Shown here one piece after another: positions 1-9,709 of a DNA stretch of 64,000 nucleotides. The notes under the pieces were generated by a model. It did no database searches, was not told the DNA's origin, and saw only the letters and a program-made list of their open reading frames with translations. Each line of letters begins with the position of its first letter. Position 1 is the first letter of the stretch. A program made the translations under genes and the position numbers. The stretch covers positions 62,001-126,000 of the forward strand of contig BCKL01000015.1 of NCBI GenBank assembly GCA_001600635.1, in the 5' to 3' direction. This DNA comes from Leucosporidium creatinivorum. Taxonomy: Eukaryota; Basidiomycota; Microbotryomycetes; Leucosporidiales; Leucosporidiaceae.

Positions 1-1337
1 TGTAGTGCTAAAGAGCTTTTAACGAGCGTCGGTAGTCGAGAGAGAGTAGCTGGCGAGAGCTGAGAGAGAGAGGGTCGACGAGAGGCTGGAGGGTGGTGGT
101 GGCGCAGCTGGGATTGGAGAGGTGCAGAAGTGCTGTACGAGCTGGCTGGCGGAGGGAGCTGATGCTGTAGCGGTGTCCTCAGAGGCGACGAGCTACGAAG
201 ACGACGAGGAGCGAGCGAGGAGGAGGAAGGAGGAAGAGAGAAGGCGGGGCAGGCGTTTCGAAGGCAAGGGAGAGGGCGAGAAACGGCGCTAAGAAGGGGC
301 GGCAATAGGTGGTTCTGAGGGTGCAGTTGAACTCTGTAGGTCAACAGCAACAGCTCTCGTATCAGCGCTCGTTCACCTGGCAGCTGGTTCGACCTCTCCC
401 TCCTCCAAAGGCCGAGAGCGAGCAAGCTGCGCCGATTCCAACTCACCGACCGAGATGTGATATTCCGGTGCTGTAAAGTGGTGCAGAGAGGCTCGGGGGT
501 TGGGAATCGAAGAACACAGGTGAAGAGGAGAAGAGCAACCGAGCGAAAGACAAGGCTTGCGCAGTTCGACCCGTCGCCGCCGGAGGGGGAGGGTTCCAAC
601 CCAGGCTTCGACTGAGTCTCGACTCTCGAGCAGGGGAATTCGACTCGCTGATGCGAAGGACCACAATCGCAGGGTACCTATCTTCAGCGCTGATCTCGTA
701 CAGAAGCTGCCTGTCCAACGTCGCCCCCTCTCTGACCGAGCATCGGGGGATAGCAAAAGAAGCGCCGAGCAGACCAATCGCCACTTTCCCGACCTCAGCT
801 CGGCTTTCTCGGATAGCGAAACTCAGCTACTACTATTCTGCAAAACTCCCACTGCCGCACCGAGCAGCTCCGATGCTCAGAAGCAGCCTGATCCTCCCCG
901 CCGAGCACGTTTCCTTCCCTTCTTCCGTTCCTCAGCAGCTGCCCGCTCCCTTCCATCAAATGCCCTACTCACCTACATCTCCAAACACCTGACAAGCAGC
1001 AGCGTGACCTCAAAACCTCATCCTCCCCCTCACCTCCCGCTTCGGGCCAAACCGACAACCCCAGAGGCTCTCGGTTCCTCGCTCGCTCGCCATTTGCAGA
1101 AGACTCTCCTTCTCCTCGTCGTCGAAGCCGAGCAAATCGCCGCTCGCTGGCAAGCTGGGCGCCCAGTCTTTGAGTACGGGTGGCAAACGCTTGGGATTGC
1201 GAGATGGGTGGTACAAAGTCGGCTGCCGAAGGACCGAGCGAGAGAGGGAGGGGAGGCAGGAAAAGGAGGCGTCAGTTTTGCTCGTCTCGGGATCAGTGAA
1301 GGTTACTGGCGCTCACCTATAATCGAGGAAGGATCGT
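1..1337. other. No confident gene; 3' flank of bL31m
   Basis: Several open frames cross this stretch on both strands, but all are biased, low-complexity (Arg/Ser/Pro-rich) readings of the kind GC-rich DNA gives by chance. On the minus strand, just past the bL31m stop, 1316-1223 looks like a standard intron (GTGAGC donor, CTGAC branch, GGCAG acceptor), which would make it a 3'UTR intron. The sequence after it stays open for about 60 codons without a plausible start. Nothing else is recognised. Confidence 0.5.
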
Positions 1338-3014
1338 CTACTTCTTGCCCTTCTTTGCGCTCTTCTGAGGTCCACTGCAGAACAAGAGAGCGAGGGAGAG
1401 GTCAGCTCAGCTCGGCGCCGCTCCAGCCTCCAAATCAACCCGGGGCACGCAGACTCACACAATATCCCTCTTCCCCAGCGCCGTCCCAGGGCTCTGGGTA
1501 GTAACTCCCTCCAAAAAGCTCAAATCGCTCTCCACGCCAAACTGTCCCTCCTTCCCCTTCGTCCCCTCTCCCTCGACCGGCGCGCCCCCAAACCTGCTCG
1601 CAAACCTCGCCAATCGCCCCGACTCGTCCTTCTCGACCTGGCGAGAGCCTTTAGCGTCTGCTGCTGGCGGGTTCCACAGCTTGTGGTTTGTGGGAGAGTT
1701 GGTGAGGGGGATTAAAGGGCGAGGGGCGGTCGTGTAGATGAGCTGGTGAGAGCCCGAGAGGGTGGTGGCGGGCTGTGTGGAGGCGAGGGTGGTCAGTTGA
1801 CAACTCTTTGCGATGGATTCGGTGCTGTAGGCGGTCAGGCCAGGACGTTCGAGCAAGCTTTATCGAGCGAGTTCGTCTTCTCGGCGAAGACTGGCAGGCC
1901 TCGAAGCTACGAAGAGCCGGCTCCTGTGCATAGAGCTCGAAAGGACAGAGGTATATTACGGCCACTCCTCCGTCATGGCAGAGCACAGCACCCCTTCTGG
2001 TAGTCAGCAGGAGCGCAGGCAGCTCGTTTCCATCTCGGCGATCGTCGCCGTTCCCGTCGGCTTCAGCAGTCCGACGCTGCGGAGCTCGGCTGGATCGTAC
2101 GATGCGAGGCACCGTCAAGACAAGACGTATTTTGTCGACTTCAGCCGGCGCGATAGCAGCCTTCCCCAAAGACCACCGCCGAGCTGGCGAAAACCGACCA
2201 GCTACCCTGGGCTCCAGCGTGACCCTCGAAGCGATAGAGCCTGTCGCAAGGACGAAGCTGTCGAACAAACACCTACTGACCTGCTCTCCACCGAAAGCAA
2301 GGCAGCAGATGCTCGGCGGAGCGGACCGTCCCTCGAGCTTGCTGCTCTGTGCCGATGTGCAGCAGCAGTAAAGAAGGGCCGGGCCTACACAAGAAGACTG
2401 GAAAGCATCGCTAGCTCCGCTGGGACGCCTCTCCAGCCTCATGCTTGCCTCATCGCCCTCGCTTAGACCTTTGAAAGTGAGGAGAGCGGGTCCAGACGCC
2501 TGGCAGCGAAACAGCCGCCGTCGCTGGGTGAGACAGCAGCAGCATCGCCGGAGCGTCGATGTACACTCACTACTGCTCGTGCTCAGACAGGCCTCTCCCG
2601 TCCATCCGCTGCTCGAAGCGAGAGCGACAGCAGCTGCTCGTCGAGCTTCCGAGAGCCTGTGAGAGCCATACGAGATGCTCCTTACACACAGCACCTACAG
2701 ACAGCTCGTCTGTAAGCGCTGTACGAGCTTCCCAACGCCTCCCATAGCCTGCTACAGCTCAGCCAGCTCGCAGCTCCCTCGCTTGGCCGCTCTCTGCTGC
2801 TCACCCTACTCCTCTCCGACTCCTCCCGCACCAGCCAAAGCACCCACTAACTCACCTTCCCAGCTTCAACCCCCTTCTTCGCCTCCTCAGCAGCAAACGG
2901 CAAAGTCGGGTGCGAGACGCGCGCTCGAAAGATGGGCAGTTTTGCGGGCGGGAGACGCGAGGAGAGGATCGCGGGGCGGTACTTGGGGATGGGAAGTGCG
3001 CGGGCGGAAGGCAT
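1338..3014 (-). CDS. MRPL36: Mitochondrial large ribosomal subunit protein bL31m (MRPL36-like)
   Basis: Predicted structural protein of the mitochondrial 54S ribosomal subunit. Three exons fit in phase: 3014-2856 (starts MPSARALPIPKYRP, ends EEAKKGVEAGK), 1772-1459 and 1374-1338, giving about 169 residues, close to the 177 of yeast Mrpl36. The diagnostic part is in exon 2: TTAPRPLIPLTNSPTNHKLW followed by NPP, then VEKDESGRLARFASRFGG. This matches the family pattern of Thr/Ser-rich strand, LW-P, then D-E-x-G-(R/K)-L-A-x-F-x-x-R-F. The tail is basic (GPQKSAKKGKK). Exon 1 has arginines but few acids, as expected of an import presequence. The first intron (2855-1773) has a GTGAGT donor and a CTGACC...ACACAG end but is about 1.08 kb, far longer than others here. 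The joining of exon 1 to exon 2 is therefore inferred; the identity of exon 2 is firmer. Confidence 0.7.
1773..2855 (-). other. Unusually long first intron of the bL31m gene
   Basis: The stretch between the two exons has intact splice signals at both ends and links phase 0 to phase 0. It is over ten times the usual intron length in this window. Long open frames occur inside it on both strands but none resembles a known protein. Short CTACAG/CTGTAG-type motifs recur. Alternatively the two exons belong to separate genes. Confidence 0.45.
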
Positions 3015-5394
3015 CGTTGTGGTCTTGTGCGGTCGAGGCGAGGTGAGACGAGGAGACGAGGTGAGAAGGAAGGAGAGAGGCGCGGCGAAGGGGAGGAGGT
3101 TGGAGGAGCGAAGTTGGGCTGGAGGGGTGTTGAAGTGCAGATGTGTAGCACATCCTTTGCAGCCGCATTGACAACCACTTCTGCTGCTCGCCGAGGACTA
3201 CAGGCAGTGAGACCGTCTTGTCGCTGCTCGGCGAAGCTTCGCAGCCTTCGCTTCTCGTCCAGGCAAGTCGAGGTGCTGTTGGAGCCCTCTTGAGAGTTGA
3301 GGACACTCCAAGCTTTATCTAAGCGTCTCTTCGAGGTCCCCCTGCCCTCGGTCAAGCTCTACGTAGGCCGTGGAACAGCTTCGGCGACGAGCTCTCGGCC
3401 TCGAGCCCCCCTGCAAAAGAGTCGACATGTGGTCGCCTCATCCCCGGGAAGCTCAAGCTTGATTTAAACCTCTTGCGCCGGCCGAGAGAGACGCAACGCA
3501 GCGAGAACGCAGCAAAAGAAGAGCTAAAGCCGAGCGAGCAGCTCGATTTCGCTCTTGTCCTCCTGCCACTCACTTCGCTCTTTTTCCTCTGCTTGCTGTA
3601 CTCCAAAGATGCTCTCTTCTCGTTTCGGCTCCCGCTGGAAAACTCTACAGCTCACCTGCACCCCAGCAGTCGACTGCAGAGCGCTCGCCGAGCCTCTCAT
3701 CTCGAGGTCGTCTTCTCGCTTGGGTAGAGCGGGACGGGGACGTCGGGTCATCAGGCAGAGCGAGGGCTCGTGCAACTCAGCTGTGAGCCGTAGCTGAGGG
3801 TGCTTGCATCAAGCTGGCGGCTGGAGGACAGTCGATTGGAAGGGAGAGAGAGCTGCTCTCAAGGCGGCAAGGTCTCGCTGGAGCTGCGTTCACGAGCTTT
3901 GGTGGACTCTGTACTCTTGAATGGGGCGGATCTCTGCTTTAATCTCTCCGAGTAATCATTGCGAGGAATGGGATGCAGGCAGCCTCTGCAATTGACGGCG
4001 ATATGAGTTTGAGGTCGGTCGAAACTTGGGCTCGTCGTCTAGTCGTTCGGGAGACCCCAGCCCAGCTCTGTTGTACGCTGGCTGAGTTACTTGTGATACT
4101 CTGCCTCTGGGGAGTCACACGCCTCAGCGGCTCTCAGCTCGCCACCTTGGCGCCTAGTTTCAGCTTGCCGAGTTGCTCGGCGATGGCGCGTGTGAGGGGC
4201 GTCGTCGCCGACGACTCACAAGCAGCATGAGCTCGGAGCTGATCAGTACTGGACACCTATTCTCGTTCGACAGAAGCCAGAGGCTGCCAGCTAGTCCGCG
4301 TCATGGCTCGGCGCTGATACGCTTCTCGGTCGAGGCGAGCGGTGCTCGTCTTGGCTGTGAGGATGTTGTCCCGCCAGGCCTGCGGCAACGGGGACGTATC
4401 GGTCCGAGACGAGCGCCTTGGAGGTCAGTTTGCAGATCAGAGGCTGCACCGAGCAAATAGCGACGACCTCGGCGGAGCAGCTCGCTTTGCTGAGAGCGTT
4501 GCTTGTTGAGTTGAACCTGGTCCCTTCGCTCAGGTTCGAAACTATTTAAAAAATACGTAACTCAGCACTACACTACTCAGCGATCCCTCGCTGAGGCGGA
4601 GTGAGAGCGCCCAGTTCGGGGCCGGACTTTTTGCCGCTTTCGCAGGCTACGGGGCAGCTTCTGGCAGCAGTCCTGTGGCTGGGATAGGCTGGGATACTGT
4701 ACGCCTCGAAGATCTTGCCTCAGGTGTTAGTGTCCAGAACGGCGCAAGGCCTCTTCGTGCCAAGGAGTCCCCCTACAGCAATCGCCGAAGATAGCCAAGC
4801 GCGGCGCCGAGCTCGCAGACTTTTGCAGACGGCTGGTGAAAGTGCGACTTTCGCTTGCCCTGTAGTCAGCTTTGCATGCCTGATAGCGCTGGTGACCGGG
4901 TGAGCGAGCGGTTCTTAGGCCGCAAGGCAGCCGAGGCGAGCGGAAGAGCGATCGCCGAGCTGAGTTGGTCGAGCTTCTTCCTCTTCTGCACCTGCACAAG
5001 AAGGGAGGGCCGTCTATTCTTCGACTCGCGTCGCCCTTGCATATTGTTGAGCATGAGTCGCCTCCTGGCGACACTGCTATGCAGCTGTAACATCCCTCCG
5101 AAATTTCGGACTTGCTCTTGCGAAGAGCAGGTCGGCTTCGATGGTGGTCGTACTCGGCGCGGCAGAGCGTTCAGGGTAGCTCAGTACACGGAGATAAGCT
5201 ACAAACTCATCACAGCTCGCGCTGTACCACAGACGAGCCCGGCGAAAGGCGAAGAGCGTGCGAAGGCTCGGTCGTCGTCTCACAGCCCTCGTGGCTCGTG
5301 CGCCCGGCCAAAACAGGTTCGAAAGAATGGACAAAGTGCAAAGAAAAGAGCGGCCCACTACTAGTACATACATCACACAACCGAAGACCCCCAT
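3015..5394. other. Gene-poor stretch of about 2.4 kb
   Basis: This lies between the 5' end of the bL31m gene and the 3' end of the deacetylase gene. The open frames are short, biased and mutually overlapping. None shows the exon-intron pattern (GTGAGY, CTGAC, CAG with frame kept) seen in the neighbours. Part must be the bL31m promoter and leader. A small T/A-rich patch lies near 4545-4560. It could hold a non-coding RNA or a fast-evolving small gene, but I cannot support either. Confidence 0.4.
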
Positions 5395-8300
5395 TCAGAC
5401 GACGATATCTCCAGCACCCTTCATCTCGACGTCCCCATCTCCCTTCGGCGCAGCAGCAGCAGCGCTCTCATCGACCTCCATAGCGCGAGGTTCAGGTAGC
5501 CTCTCATCGACGAATTGGCGAATGCGGGGGAGGGAAGCGCGAAGGAGGTGAATCGGTCGGCCTTCGTCCTCGGCGGCTGAAGGGGGGGAGGGCGTTAGTG
5601 CTCGGCAAGGGAAGCAGAGGGCGGGAGGAACAGCTCACTAGCTCGATAGACGTTGCCGTACTTCTTTTGGTGCTTGCTGGCTTTCCTCGCGTCATCGTGG
5701 AGAGCGTGAGTCGAGGGAAGCATGATGAGGGAGCGCTGAAGGGAGGAGCGAGGTCAGCTACTCGAGCGAAGGAGAGACAAAGCGAGACCGAACGCACCTC
5801 CTTGTACCAGCTACGCATTCCCGAGGCAGCGTCGAGCTCTGGAGGCGCCTCGAGACCGAGAACCGAGACGCAAGCGCGCACACGTTCACGAGTGTCGGCT
5901 TTGAAGGAAGTCGAGGTCAGCGAAAGCGGCGCGAAGAGGTGAACCAGCAGTACTCACGACGCTTCGAGATGATCTCCATCATGGCCGAGCATCCGGCGCC
6001 GCTAGCAAAGAGGACGATGTTCTGTGCAGACGAGAGCCGAGCGATGTGGTCCCAGATGAAAGTGGCGAAGTCCTTCTCGAGCTTGATGTCGCGTGCTCGG
6101 TCGGGCTGGTGGGAGGACAGATTATCAACAAGGGGGAGGGAAGCTCTCGGGGCCGAGAACTTACGGCTTGACCCTTGATGGACGGCAGGTGAGCGAGGAA
6201 GTTGACGTCGATGACTCCCCACTTGTTCTCCTTCATCGCCCAGTCCAGTACCTCGCGACTAGTATCGAGCTACGAGTGAGATCGAGTCAGCGAAGGAAGT
6301 CGGGGGTCGAGAGAGACAAGCGCACCAGCAGCGTTCGCTCGAGGTCGACGTCCATCGTAGCGGCAGTGTGAGAGGACTTGATCGAGCCGCTGTGGAAGGT
6401 AAGGGTCAGCTGTGCTCAATGCTCAAGCCAGGTCGCAAGCACTTACATGTCGTGCATGAAGATGAGGAGAGTCTCGGCATCGTAGATGTTCGGTCTGCGA
6501 AGCCAGAACAAGGTCAGCGAAAGCCTCGCGCTGCAGCTTGCACCACTCACGAGCAAAGCAGCTGATCCTTGTACGCCACCTCGAGCTCGGCTTTGCTGAT
6601 CTCGACGTTGAAGAGCTCGTACTGGTGGTAGAGCTCGTAGACGCGGTGAGCCTTGAGCATCTCTGTGGAGGAGGTGGGGAGGTCAGGCCACTTCTACAGC
6701 GAGTCAGGTGGCGAGACGGAACCTACCAGCGACGGGAACAACCTTGCCGGCCGACTTGAGCTCTGCGGCGGAGGGAGGAAAGAAGTAAGTTCGGCTCGGC
6801 GAACTCGTGCGAGACAAACTCACCCTCTGCCGGCCCCATCGCGTATCCCATGCACTTCCAGTGCTTCGCCTGAATCTTGATGACCTCCTGAACAGCACTC
6901 GTAGCCGAAGCCGAAGCTGGCCCAAGCGAAAGATACCTAGGCTCATCGCCGACGAGCACTTCCACGCAAGCGTGCGCCGACTTGACGATAGAGTCGACGT
7001 TGTATCCTCCCTCAAGAGCGAGGACTAGCTTGCCGTCGGCGAGGACGGAGAGCATGTGCGTCATGTGCGCGAAGCCTTCGGGCGAGACCTTGAACTGGCC
7101 GAGCTTGTCGCCCTCAGCAGCGTCGTAGCCGGCAGAGACTGCGAATGCGGGATGTCAGCTAAACCTGAGGCGAGCTGCGAGAAGAAGGAGCTCACCGAGG
7201 ACGATGTCGGGCGCAAACTCATAAGCGATGGGCATGATGACCTGCTGGAAGGCGTAGATGTAGTCCGAGTCGCCCATGCCGGTCTCGGTGAAGGGGACAT
7301 TGACGGAGCTATACGCGGAAGACAGTTAGCGATACCTCGAGGAGCGAGGAGGAGAGAGACACGCACAATCCGACTCCAGCGCCCTCTCCGACCATCTCCG
7401 CTCCTCCGTAACCGCCACCAGGGTAGAAGCCATCTCCGTGACGATGGATCGAAATGTAGAGCACATTCGGGTCGTCCCAGAACGCCTTCTGAGTTCCATT
7501 GCCTGTCAAAGGAAAAGCGAGGTCAGCGCAAACGAGAGACGAGCGCCGAGGGTCGAAACGGACCGTGGTGGACATCCCTACGGAAGCGAGGAGATCAGTC
7601 AAAAGCGTCGAGAAGTTGGGAGGAAGGTGCTCACCAGTCGAGGATGAGAATCTTATCCATCTTCTTGACCTTTTGACCGCTCGCTCCCTCTTGCTGTCCA
7701 TCGTAAATCGTTCGAAGCCAATTGGCGGCGACGGCGACGTTGTTGAAGAAGCAGAATCCCATCGCATCCTCGGGCTCGGCGTGGTGTCCTGGTGGACTGT
7801 AGAGCGAGGCTATCAGCGATTGAGAGCCGAGACGAGTGAAGATAGGGCGCACCGAACGATGGCGAAGCCGTTGCGAATCTGACCCTCGGCGACAGCGCGG
7901 CACATCTCGATAACTCCTCCACACGACAATCGGGCACATCGAGACGTTTCGGGGTTGACGTAGAGCGAGAGCCGATCGAAGTACTCGGAGCAGCTGGCAA
8001 GGTAGTCGACGGTTTGGTCTGGTGGAGAAGCCATCAGCGCGAGGAAAGGAGAAACGCGAGTGAAGTGACGCACATCCTGTAGCCCTCACACGATCCCAGT
8101 GACCCTCCGAGTGCACGAGCATGACCTCGTCGCGAACGACTTCGCGAACAGCGATCCTCTCCATCCTATCGGTCAGGCCGGCCACTGCAAGAAAGTGACA
8201 GGTCAGCAAGAGTAACAACGGAGATACCACGGTAGCTGAACGTACAGCTCAGACGATTGAAGATGCCGGTGATGCGAGTCGGCTGCTCGGGGTGAGGGTC

Positions 8301-8921
8301 GTCTTTGGAGGCGGTGTCGAGCTGCTTGTGCAGAGTCATGCGACTCGAAAAGCAGTAGCCTGGGATGATAAGATGTCAGCAGCTGTACTGCGCCTATCGA
8401 AAGCTTGGAGACTCACCGGAAGGAGTCCTGCCGAGGCCCATCTTCCTCAAGGTCGCCGTGTCGTACTTTTGCACCTCGTCCTCGCTCAACAGCTCGGCCA
8501 TGGGTACTCCTCGGCTCTTGCTCGTCTCACGAAGCTGGTCGGGCGTCATCTTCTCCCGCTCCTCGTTGGTGAGGAACTGCTTGGGATGACTGAGAGCAGC
8601 AACGCCGGTGCTGGGCCCCGTCGCGGCCGTCGACGTGAGCGCCGGCGCAACATATGGTGGAGGGTCGACGTAGGGAACAGGGTTGGGTCTGGAAGCGGCA
8701 AGAGATTGAGCGGCGGCGAAACCCGAGCGGGCTACAGCGGGCTGAGACTCGGCTTGAGAGGCTTCGGGCGCTGGGGGAACGGGGGGAGCTGATGCTTGGG
8801 TAGAGTCGGCGGCGAGGGTCGAGGTGGATGCGATGGGTGGGAGAGGGTGATCCGAGGTAGAAATGAGGGGAAGCGAGGACTGCTCAATGGCCTGGGTGAA
8901 GGGTTGCGTAGACTGCTCCAT
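5395..8921 (-). CDS. HDA1: Class II histone deacetylase, Hda1/Clr3 type
   Basis: Zinc-dependent lysine deacetylase, expected to work in the nucleus in gene silencing. Start chosen at MEQSTQPF (8921), just inside an exon that follows a CTGAC...CTACAG acceptor, so a 5'UTR intron is likely. About 160 Ser/Pro/Ala-rich residues come first. The catalytic domain follows, with [20 protein letters not shown], then DW|DVHH|GNGTQ (Asp and His zinc ligands), [17 protein letters not shown], the second-Asp region [15 protein letters not shown] and LALEGGYN. The C-terminal half matches an Arb2 domain ([28 protein letters not shown]), the usual Hda1/Clr3 architecture. It ends in an acidic tail, [11 protein letters not shown]. 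There are more than a dozen small introns, almost all with CTGAC branch sites. One exon is only 14 nt. All catalytic residues I can locate are present, so the enzyme looks active. Confidence 0.93.
7564..7577 (-). other. 14-nt microexon encoding the DVHH core of the deacetylase
   Basis: The upstream exon ends ...CTCGACTG before GTGAGC. The acceptor TTCCGTAG is followed by GGATGTCCACCACG and then a GTCCGT donor. The next exon starts GCAATGGAACTCAG after a CTGAC...GACAG acceptor. Joined, they read L-D-W-D-V-H-H-G-N-G-T-Q in frame, the class II signature. Skipping the exon would remove the zinc ligands and shift the frame. Confidence 0.85.
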
Positions 8922-9709
8922 CTCGCGGCTGTAGAGGGGCTGTGTCAGCGCTTGAGCAGCATGGAGTGGTGTCGATTGATATTTCGGCCCCCCAAAAGCT
9001 CTTCTGTAGCTCAACGTCTCCGCTGCAGGACCTCAAAGAGCTCCAAACCGAACATAGCGGTGGAGCGAGCTCCTCTCCTTCAAAATGAGTCGCATGACCG
9101 GCTACACGCCTGTGCCGTCCTCTGAAGACTCAGGCATTCATCCCAGACACCTCTGCACCTTTCGCATGGCGCCCAGACGACTCGGCGAGCGCGACTGGAG
9201 CTGGAGGAGCCAGCGAAAGGACGCGCGACGAGCTTGGAGACGGTGGGGTGAGGGTAGACAGCTTACCAGAGTCGGCGCAAGTCGCTCTACTGCACTAGCA
9301 AGCTGAACGAGCGACGAGACCGGACGACGAAGAGTTGGCAAGAGCCAAGCGCCGAAGGGGGAGCTTGAGCGATGTTGTTCGAGCAGCAAGGTTGACCTTG
9401 TACCATCTCTTGCTCGTTTTCGCATCTCGCTTTCGACTGTCGTACATCCCCAATAGTCTATTGCACTCGCTGCTAGCTCATCCTCACTCAGCTCCGCCCT
9501 TCGCTCAACCGTCTGATCCGCTCTCTCGCTCAACTCTCCACTTCGCTCAGCTGCACACAAGGAGCGCCATGTGAAAGCGGATCCGCGGTGTCGTATTTGA
9601 AGATGATGATGTAGATGTCAAGCCTAGCCGGCGACTGCTCGGCGATGAAGATTCGGGTGAGGATGAGGATGAGGATGAGGAGGAGGAAGAGGAAGACGGG
9701 GCGCTGGGA
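8922..9709. promoter_or_regulatory. Divergent intergenic region between HDA1 and the first DUF262 gene
   Basis: About 790 bp separates two divergent genes and must hold both promoters and leaders. On the minus side, a CTGAC...CTACAG acceptor just upstream of the HDA1 start implies a leader intron. On the plus side an acidic reading frame extends upstream of the chosen start back to about 9570, where it meets a stop, so an extra 5' exon cannot be excluded. No TATA-like element stands out. Confidence 0.4.

Noticed and set aside
557-1501. Long open frame of about 314 codons on the plus strand
   Set aside because: It is antisense to the bL31m 3' end, has Arg/Ser/Pro-biased content with no family signal, and no splice pattern; GC-rich DNA has few stops, so such frames are expected.
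4540-4565. GTTCGAAAC followed by an A-rich tract, tRNA or Pol III terminator-like
   Set aside because: The flanks do not form a T-stem or the rest of a tRNA.
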